Shown here in pieces: positions 56,711 through 64,000 of a DNA stretch of 64,000 nucleotides. This stretch comes from Corythoichthys intestinalis (Eukaryota; Chordata; Actinopteri; Syngnathiformes; Syngnathidae), in assembly GCF_030265065.1 (NCBI RefSeq), contig NC_080400.1:52189001-52253000 (forward strand), written 5' to 3'. The notes under the pieces are model-generated. The model was not told the DNA's origin. It was given only the letters and a program-made list of their open reading frames with translations, and did not search any database. Each line of letters opens with the position of its first letter. The stretch's first letter is position 1. A program made the translations under genes and the position numbers.

Positions 56711-57905
56711 TATTGCTGTCAAAAATAGCGCGTTATTAACGCGTTAACGAAAATCAATTTTAACAGCGTCATTTTTTTAACGCGAGATTCATTGTGACCA
56801 AGTTCATTTTGACCAACTGTGGCCACTGGTTCAACGTGAGAAAAAAAGTTGTAACACGGAAACAAAACAATAGGCACGCCCTGCGCATGTGCTTGATCTT
56901 GCCTGCTCACTGGCTGTGAAAGAGTAGGCTGTTTGAGTGAAACGAAATGGAAACAAAAACAATTCTGAACGGAAAGTTCACAGAGAGGTCCAAGGTACAG
57001 CACGCGTTGGAGCAGACAAATACAGTTGCGCTCACTGGAGATTACTGGACGTCCCTCAGTAATGATAACTACCTCGGGGTCACAGCACATTATTTCGACC
57101 CACTGTGGGAACTTCCGTCACATGCGTTGACTGTTCTGAAGACCGAAGAGAGGCACTTCAGCGACGTTGTTGCAGCGCATTTCATGCAAGTAGCCAAAGA
57201 CTGGAACATTGAACACAAAGTGGTCTCACTGACCACTGATAGTGCAGGCAAATTGATTGCTGCGGCCAGACAGCTTCCTTTTGAACACTTGCCGTGCATC
57301 GCACACAGTGTGCACCGAGCAGTCACGGTTTCTTTACACAACAGCCCGTTTGACAGCGCATTGGCAAAATGCCGAAAAGTTGGACATTTCAAACACAGCC
57401 CAGCAAATGCCGCGGAGCTAGAGCAGCAACAGATCGCACACCATCAGAAGAAAAAGTCGCTTACACAGGAAGTGTCAACTAGATGGAATAGTACCCTTGA
57501 AATGATCAAGCGCGTCCAGCGGGATACAGGACATCTGAGAGATGCGCTGGCCCTCCACCCAACCAATGTCGCCATGCCAACAGCTACCGAGCTGGAGAAA
57601 ATGATGAAGCTCAAAGCTGCGTTGGAGCAGGTAACTCATAGTTTGTCCGTGTCATGTGCCTATCTGTTAATTTAATAATCAAAGTAGATATGTTTCAGAA
57701 CAGTAATGTTAATCAATCATCAATAAAATAAAAAAATGCACAAAGCAAGCCTATCCTCTTTTCCATGTTGATAAGAGTATTATAATAATTCAAGGGACAT
57801 TTATAATAGATAAAAAGTTGTGATCAATGTGCGATTAATCGCGAGTTAACTATGACATTTGTGCGATTAATCGCGATCAAATATTTTAATCGCTTGACAG
57901 CACTA
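56711..57905 (+). mobile_element. Innermost hAT, with transposase piece
   Basis: The ends TATTGCTGTCAAAAATAGCG and, inverted, TAGTGCTGTCAAGCGATTAA are flanked by a perfect 8-bp ATTATAAT (56703-56710 and 57906-57913). It has the same end type as 27328-28214 but encodes a protein. Confidence 0.93.
56947..57675 (+). CDS. hAT transposase, internal part (242 codons)
   Basis: An open frame holding most of the RNase H-like core. VALTGDYWTSLSNDNYLGVT is the first catalytic block, VVSLTTDSAGKLIAA the second (usually TTDNAxN; here Asn to Ser), LPCIAHSVHRAV the C-x2-H zinc-like pair, and VSTRWNSTLEMIKR the block before the helical insertion. The amino-terminal BED finger is absent: the start METKTILNGKF lies 236 bp from the element end, where the finger should be. 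The frame ends after ALEQVTHS with intron-like or random sequence, so the last catalytic Glu and the dimerisation domain are missing. It is incomplete but not yet broken inside. Confidence 0.8.
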   Translation: METKTILNGKFTERSKVQHALEQTNTVALTGDYWTSLSNDNYLGVTAHYFDPLWELPSHALTVLKTEERHFSDVVAAHFMQVAKDWNIEHKVVSLTTDSAGKLIAAARQLPFEHLPCIAHSVHRAVTVSLHNSPFDSALAKCRKVGHFKHSPANAAELEQQQIAHHQKKKSLTQEVSTRWNSTLEMIKRVQRDTGHLRDALALHPTNVAMPTATELEKMMKLKAALEQVTHSLSVSCAYLLI

Positions 57906-58851
57906 ATTATAATATTAATTCTGAAGTATGTGGGATTAACTCCAGAAATCATTATTTATATGACGAACATGATGTGCTTTTGCTGTTAACCAGCTGTTGA
58001 GTGTAAGTGTATGACTGATTGGAACTGTACTACATTGTTTCGCCACAGAGTGTGCTGTCGTGTATTTTGTGTTCGGTGTGAAGAAGAAGAAAGTTAAAAG
58101 AGGCAATAGAGGCCTGTTCTCAACTTCTTTCTCACTGCACTTTGGCTTTCATGGAGAGCACGTTCGCTCATGTGTTCGAAATAAACGATAGCCGAAGTGC
58201 AAAGTAGCAAGTGAGCTGTAAAAATAGCGAGCTTAGTGGCGTGAAAACCGCGGGAGAGCTCAGTGAAGCTAACGAACAGCTAAGCGGAGATAAGCGATGC
58301 TAAACGGCGCTAAATGAAGCTAAGCAACTGATACTCAGTCCGTCGTTGTGGAACAGTCCATTGTAGTGCGTGTGTGTGGGGGGGGAGATAATATAAATTC
58401 CACATTCAAATGGCTTTCTTTGTTTTGTTATTTTTTGGTTTGGTATGCTGACATAATTATACATGACTAACAGCTGGGGGTGCTGCTGGCTCCGGTGGCC
58501 CAAGCCGTTGCTCATTGGGGCAAGGGCAGCTGGTTGGGGGCCCCCTACTGGTTGGGGGCCTAAGGCGATCGTCTACTTTGCCTGAACAGTAGATCCGCCT
58601 ATCGCTATCGCTACAAGCAAACGTGATGGAGTCGGGCTTAAGGGAGCTTCGCCAAACTTTCCCCCAACATTAAGTAGATTCTTGGCAGCCAAACGGGCTT
58701 TCACCCGCTTTCCTCCATGGTTTTCACGATTTTGGGAGAGGGTGCCGTCTACCAGTAGCCAGGCCACAGGCTAACGCTAGCGGCTAACGCTATGAAATGA
58801 ACGTCATGGAGTCGGATAGCGGCTCCAACCTTGTTAAAATGGCTTTGTATC

Positions 58852-58879
<28 letters not shown>
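58852..58879. repeat. (GT)n microsatellite
   Basis: Fourteen GT units. A shorter form of the same run is visible at the matching place of the sister hAT near 52060. Confidence 0.9.
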
Positions 58880-58884
<5 letters not shown>

Positions 58885-59591
58885 GATTTCTTTGATATCT
58901 TTTATGAGGGTATAGCATTTAGCATGAATTATAATGCAACAGTGAAGCCTATAATATGACCGTTTAATTGCCACAGCTATTTTTCTCTATGTGCTTGCTT
59001 CATTCGGTGTCATTACTGCCATGATAAAATCTTAAATGTTTCATAGGGAAAAGAGCAATACAGCTTTAATGTGTGCGTCTTTGTGGGGGGTGCATGTGTG
59101 CGTGCATGTATCAAAAAATGCTCTGGGGAAAAAAAAACTCAAACCTTGAAGTAAACACTTTTGTTGAGTAAATGTGTCACAGCAGCCATTAGCAATAAGT
59201 TGTCTGGTTGAAGTGTTTTGTTTAAACTGTAAGTCATTTGTGTTACAATCACATGTTTTCCCAGTCGTCGTATCGATTTTTATAATGTTGTACATTGTTC
59301 AAGTCATACAAGCTGTTATAAATGTTCATACTTGAATTCTAATGGTTTACAAGAAATTTTAAAAAATAATGTTTACATTGCACGCACAGTCGTTAAAATA
59401 TGTTAGATTGAAATCTGGTAAATAAATCAACGAGAAACCCTTAATTTGTATTTCATGCATTGATTCAGATTTTCAAATTATATAACAGTCCGCTTGGGAG
59501 AATTTATCGTCATTTATCGTTATCGAGGTAAATCTGCTCAATTTACCATGATACGTACTTTAGGCCATATCGCCCAGCCCTAATATGCAGG

Positions 59592-60467
59592 GGTTGGAAT
59601 CAGTTTATTCACTTGTGAAGTATTTGATCACATACTGTAGATTAAATGAAGCAGGTATTTTGAAATAGTTATCTTGGACTGCCATAAAACCAGGTCTCAG
59701 GTTGCAGGTAACTCTTTCACACATACGAACGTGATAGTAGTTGTCTTCATGCACAATTTGTAGTGGCCATGCATACAGTACCTATTAAAATGTACTGTAT
59801 TGTTTTGTTAACTTTATACCTCTACTACTTCATTATCGGCCTTTTAAACGTGGTTGTGCCTAAAAACAATTGGGACCTGTCAGATTTAGAACAGATGTCG
59901 TCAATAGAAACACAAGCTGAATGCAGACTGGGGCTGTTACCACAGTTACAAGTTCTGGAGGGACTTGGTGTTCATAATAAAGCACAACAAAAGCAATGAT
60001 ACACTTAAAAAAATGACATATAGAGCGTGAAAGGGGTACTAACGGGAAAAGAGTTGGAAATTGAAACAGTAGTGAGACAGAATGAACGAGAAAGAAAAAG
60101 ATTTAAGGTGCTTTTTGGTCCCCAGAGACTATTACAAATAAGCCCAGAGGGGTTTGAATAACATTCTGCTCTTTTACTCCAAGGAGGATTAATGGAAGAA
60201 AAACGAGCTCTCTTCCATACTCAAAGCAGAATTAGTATTTTCATATTCAACCAACCATTGAAACACCTTTTAAATACAGTGTGTGTTCCACTCTATATAC
60301 GTACACATCAGAGCACGACAGTTACTTTATAATAATGCAATAGAGCAGACCAAGGCGGTACATGAAAGCAGGAGCAAAAACCTATGACAATTTAGTTGCC
60401 AATTTAGCAACTTCTCCATATTTAGTGACTTTCCCAGTCCCTCAAGTGAATATTTTTCCAAAAAAAG
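59592..60467. other. No gene recognised
   Basis: Should be intron or 5' sequence of the STARD10-like gene. I looked on the minus strand for the expected upstream exon (START amino terminus) and did not find it. Confidence 0.45.
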
Positions 60468-61323
60468 CAACAAATACCAATGAGGGGGGGGGGGGGGGGT
60501 GATCCGGCCCGAAATGGTGGTACCGGTGTCGGCGAGTACCAACAAAGAGGGTGCCGATACCATTTATCTATTATAACACTTGACCACAGTCTTTTTTTCT
60601 CCTGACGCTCACTACACTCTCTGTTGTGTGATGACACGTGATCACTTTGCATGCCAAGCAGCTATCGCTATTGACCTGCTCCAGACCAATGAGAGCAGGC
60701 CAATAGCCGCTCTTAACCAATCCCGGGGCAGCTCTTTCATATGGAAAGGAAATAAAAAACCACAAGATGAAAATGTCGGCAGTGTGGAATATATTTCAGT
60801 TTATAATTTCCTTCCTTATCATTACAAAGAGTTTTTTGACATTGAAAATTTTTGTGAATAAATGCTTAAATCCCTGAATTCTTTATAGATATGGACGTAA
60901 AACTGTCTCGATTCTTTGTTAAAAGAGCAAAGAACCGTGCAGGTAGCATTTGTTTTACGTAAATATTGCAAACTATGACGCCAATGCCATAGCGGCTAAT
61001 TTCTCCCATTGAATTTTTTCACAACGTTTGGTATGAAAAATATCAATATTACATTGAATCCTCGAACAAATCACTCCGGAGACAATCCTTCCTGCTTGTA
61101 TGCGGTACAGCTTTCATACTTTTTCAACCTAAATCCGGCGTTAGATCGCTGCGTGAGTGTTTTAGAATAACTCCTCTTGATGTGGGCAGGCCCCCTACTT
61201 GAAGGCGAAGTGAAGTGTATGACGGAGGTGACCCGTCAATATCATTATGAAGTATATGGTATGGTATCGGCTAATACTGCACAGCCGGGTATTTGGGCCA
61301 AAAATAGTACCTGTGCAACACTA
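60468..61323 (+). mobile_element. hAT-like element remnant with TAGTGTTGCACAGG end
   Basis: The right end, inverted, reads TAGTGTTGCACAGGTACTAT and contains GCCGATACCATACC. The left side has matching GGTACCGGTGTCGGC blocks after a 16-base G run (60484-60499). A frame near 60773 reads MSAVWNIFQF, like the start of a BED-type transposase, but ends quickly. The left border is approximate. Confidence 0.55.
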
Positions 61324-61814
61324 GTGAAAATGCTATCAGAAGTCCTACTGCGTGCAAAATTCTAACTTTCCTAAATGGTGGTGGATGAGGGACATTCTTT
61401 GATAATGATTAGGACTTTTAACTTAGAACAGTAAACGGTTGGTCCTTAAACTGTCTGCACATTTTAGAAAATATAGACAACAACCCCTTATTAACTCCAC
61501 ATGGATGTAAACCCTACAGAAAGAGGTTATGAATTCACTTTCGTATGTTTCATGTATCTGGTTGTGTTCAAGATAATCCATTTATTCACTCCTGAGTTAT
61601 CATCAAATATGCAGGATGTAGGTTTGGAATATGAATTATATAGGTAAAAAGTCAGAAAATGAATTTCATAATAATTCAAGAATGGCTAAAGGGGATTATT
61701 ACCAAACAGGCAGAATATGTTTGTATTATGAAATGGAAGGCCATAATATATAGTTCATGTCAAACGTCAGAAAACGAATTTCCCACACACAAATGTATGC
61801 ACGCACCCGGCGAT
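61324..61814. other. No feature recognised
   Basis: AT-rich sequence without repeat ends or family signals. Confidence 0.4.
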
Positions 61815-61897
61815 AAATCGCAGCCAGGGAAAATTACTACCCTCATTTTTATTTACCGTGCGATAAATTCCCTAATTGCATATCGCAACAGGCCTAA
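61815..61897. mobile_element. End fragment of the GCCTGT(C/T)GCG hAT-like family
   Basis: Inverted, it reads TTAGGCCTGTTGCGATATGC and then TTTATCGCACGGTAAATAAA, parallel to the left end of 38615-40423. Only this end is present. Confidence 0.55.
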
Positions 61898-61959
61898 CTT
61901 AGGATGTCAAATCAACCATTGGTAGGACATTTCACCGGTGTAGCATATTTCGGCAAACC

Positions 61960-62318
61960 CGTGTTGTCGAGGAAGTTCACTGATGCTCACACCATGCGCC
62001 TATTTTTCTATTATTTCCATCTTAACTTCCAATGATAAGCGTCACCTTTTTCCTTTTTTCGCTCCCATTTTTCTATCATTTCCATCTTAACTTCCAATGG
62101 TAAGCGTCACCCTTTTCTTTTTTTACCACCTGCACTGACCTTCTTAGGACACATGTTGACTCAAGAAAATCCCTAGTGCATCAGTCTTGCGGAAAAACAA
62201 TGAAATTGGGACGCTGTCATAAATAGTTATATTTCGAGCCTGTCGTCATATGTCGAGACAAATGACGAGTCAAATTTTACGTCAGATGTCAAAAGGATCG
62301 TATGTCGAGGTACCACTG
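61960..62318 (-). mobile_element. pogo/Tigger-like right-end fragment
   Basis: It ends TATGTCGAGGTACCACTG before TA. Internal blocks (TTCCATCTTAACTTCCAATG, present twice in a short tandem) match the coding strand complement of the family member at 63517. Confidence 0.7.
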
Positions 62319-63516
62319 TATGCCCAATTTGGTTGGACGGACATGAGATCTCTCCGAGTGATCCTCTTTTTATTTTTAGATTTGGGTTTGCTATCAAACC
62401 AACTCTCCACAAGTAACATCAAATTAAAAGCAGCTTAAAGACAAAGTTCATTGACGACTGGAAAATGAATTGCCCTCACCACAAGAGATTTCTGTGACCT
62501 AAGTCACCAAAGACTGATTAAAATCGTTAAACAACCATTAGAAGGGCCAACCACTGTATTAGTTGAACTTAGTCGATAAAACGCATCTTAGCTCCCTCAC
62601 TCTTCATTCAATTGAGCTTTCCATGAGGTACGTCAAGGTCCTTTGTGTTATCAACTTCTCAGCATGATGCTAATCATTTGGAAAAGAAGTCATGTAAAGC
62701 CAAAGAAAAGCTGAACACACACTCAATATTGCATCCAATATGTGGAGTATTGTGTGTTTTATTGTTATGGTGACATTTCACAGAATAGTCACTTCTGCAT
62801 TGTTCAATCTTAGCGTTCAAATTCACGTATGCCACAAGACTTTACACGAAAAATGAAGTTTCATGCAGTTCAGTTGAGTCCGACGTGTGGTTGCTCTAAG
62901 CAAGTTCTACATTGTTAAACTTTGAGAGGAGTAAAACAAACGTAAGTAACATTGCTTGTCAGAGGGCAATTTCACTTGCAAAAATATACAGTTTTACTAT
63001 TATTACTACAATATTTCTCATATAAGCGTCAGAATGCCTCCTTTGTCATTGTAGAGCGTTTCGCCAAAATATTTAAAGAGCCATGGCAAAACTACTTAAA
63101 GACTCACTAACATTCAGGACATGTGCGCCTGTGAAATGAGATTGTTTTTAGGTCATTTGTTTTGGCTAGCTATGTTGTAGACACTGTACCGGGATACAAT
63201 GATGATGTCAAGAGTTGGCAGTACCTCAGATTATACAATCTATTAAAATGAATCATTCAGTACATCTTCAGCCCCAAACAATATTTTAATTTAAAAACTT
63301 AATCCATTTACAAACGTCATCACAATTGGGGTGAATTCTAACACCAAAATCACAACGGCATTGTCATGAAGTATTTCCATCAACAGATATTTGAAACAAA
63401 ACACTAGTTTTTCATACCAATGAATTTAGTTATTTGAACACAAGAGGCAAAAGTGCTGGTACAACAAGATAATGTGACTCATACGTAGACCTTGGAGATA
63501 TAAACGGATGTTTGTA
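62319..63516. other. No feature recognised
   Basis: No repeat ends and no exon matching the missing STARD10 amino terminus were seen on either strand. Confidence 0.45.
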
Positions 63517-64000
63517 CAGTGGTACCTTGACATAGGGATCGCTTCGACACACGATCTTTTCAACATCCGATGTAAAATTTGACTTGCCATTTGTTTCTAC
63601 ATCCGACGACACGCTCGAAATACGAAATGACAGTGCCACAGACAGACGCACAGCGGATTTTTAATGGGAGAGAAATCAACACAGGTTCCAACAATGTTAG
63701 TAAAGATGGTGAAACAAGGAAAAATGTGACGCTTATCATTAAAATGAAGATGGAAATGATAGAAAAATATGAGCGTGGGGTGCGCATCCGTGAACTGGCT
63801 GAACAATAAGGCCGTAGAATGTCGACGATCAGTCCACGGTCCTCATCCGTTCACCGTTCGCCAGTCTTTATAAGTTCACAATTATTATTGTGGTAACATC
63901 GCCAAAGAAATCACCAGCTTTGTCAGGTTTTTATCATTTATTTCACAACTTGTGCAACACAACACGCCTACTGTCCATCGAAGTTGACGGTTTTCTCAAC
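63517..64000 (+). mobile_element. pogo/Tigger-like element, runs off the window
   Basis: It begins CAGTGGTACCTTGACATAGG after TA. A frame around 63690-63809 reads VTLIIKMKMEMIEKYERGVR and IRELAEQ, the first helix-turn-helix of a pogo/Tigger transposase, then a TAA where the next helix should start. The last 130 bases match 43380-43490 inverted, so the same family is involved. The right end is outside. Confidence 0.75.

Larger units (their letters stand above)
56120..58603. mobile_element. Second-level hAT-like element, CAGTGGCAGAC end
   Basis: It starts CAGTGGCAGACTTGGC and ends TAGATCCGCCTATC, with GCTATCGC on both sides (56112-56119 and 58604-58611). A GGGGCCTAAGGCGA block near the left end recurs as GGGGGCCTAAGGCGA near the right. 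It carries the third element and, within that, the transposase-bearing one. Confidence 0.75.
55863..59583. mobile_element. Outer hAT of a four-deep nest
   Basis: Same family as 51494-52662 (TAGAGCACGG left end, GGCCATATCGCCCAGCCCTA right end), flanked by TATGCAGG (55855-55862 and 59584-59591). Alignment with the uninterrupted sister shows the insertion point of the next element, at about 56119. Confidence 0.85.

Noticed and set aside
59763-59999. Candidate missing STARD10 amino-terminal exon
   Set aside because: Wrong strand and no START-domain similarity.

Overview
This is a piece of a ray-finned fish (teleost) nuclear genome, very rich in transposons. The evidence is: spliced vertebrate genes (a STARD10 orthologue and a CXADR-like immunoglobulin gene family), Tc1-like elements with long inverted repeats, many hAT elements with 8-bp target duplications, a tRNA-type SINE with an (AATG)n tail, L1/Tx1-like and L2-like LINE ends, and piggyBac-, pogo/Tigger- and THAP-type elements. 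The AT-rich background, microsatellites and lack of operons fit. The species cannot be named from the sequence alone.

Region 1 (1-16.5 kb) is a tandem array of roughly 4-kb units. Each unit carries a CXADR-like (CTX family) two-Ig-domain membrane protein gene: a CRE/TATA promoter, a short non-coding first exon, an intron, and one exon holding signal peptide, V domain, C2 domain, transmembrane helix and tail. The window opens in the 3' flank of an upstream unit (copy 0). Copies 1, 2 and 3 follow on the plus strand and are all broken. A fourth, inverted copy (31.5-33.1 kb, minus strand) has an intact 284-codon reading frame. Transposon insertions and matching empty sites (SINE only in copy 1, L2 only in copy 4, a MITE in the flanks of copies 1 and 4 but not 0) give a partial history of the duplications.

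Region 2 (16.5-29.5 kb) is almost all mobile DNA: the broken 3' part of an LTR element, a foldback element with two THAP-coding arms and an L1 inserted in its end, two adjacent pieces that each hold inward-facing THAP and SAP/YqaJ-type gene starts, a nearly intact Tc1, and a hAT inside another Tc1.

Region 3 (33-37 kb) has no recognised gene. It holds a piggyBac-like MITE nested in another MITE, and an old SINE remnant.

Region 4 (37.8-55.8 kb and onward past the right edge) is the 3' part of a STARD10-like gene on the minus strand. Five coding exons are placed with splice sites; the amino-terminal exons are not in the window. One intron is 14.4 kb long and carries at least seven elements (hAT, Tc1, Mutator-like and pogo-like). 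Upstream, in the next intron or 5' region, is a four-deep nest of hAT-type elements (55.9-59.6 kb), then further hAT and pogo/Tigger pieces up to the end.

The genes do not form one pathway. STARD10 is a phospholipid-transfer START protein; the CXADR-like proteins would be cell-surface adhesion or recognition molecules. The most interesting points are the intronless Ig coding exon and its decaying array, the THAP foldback with a frameshift shared by both arms, and the inward-facing two-gene THAP/YqaJ-type elements.
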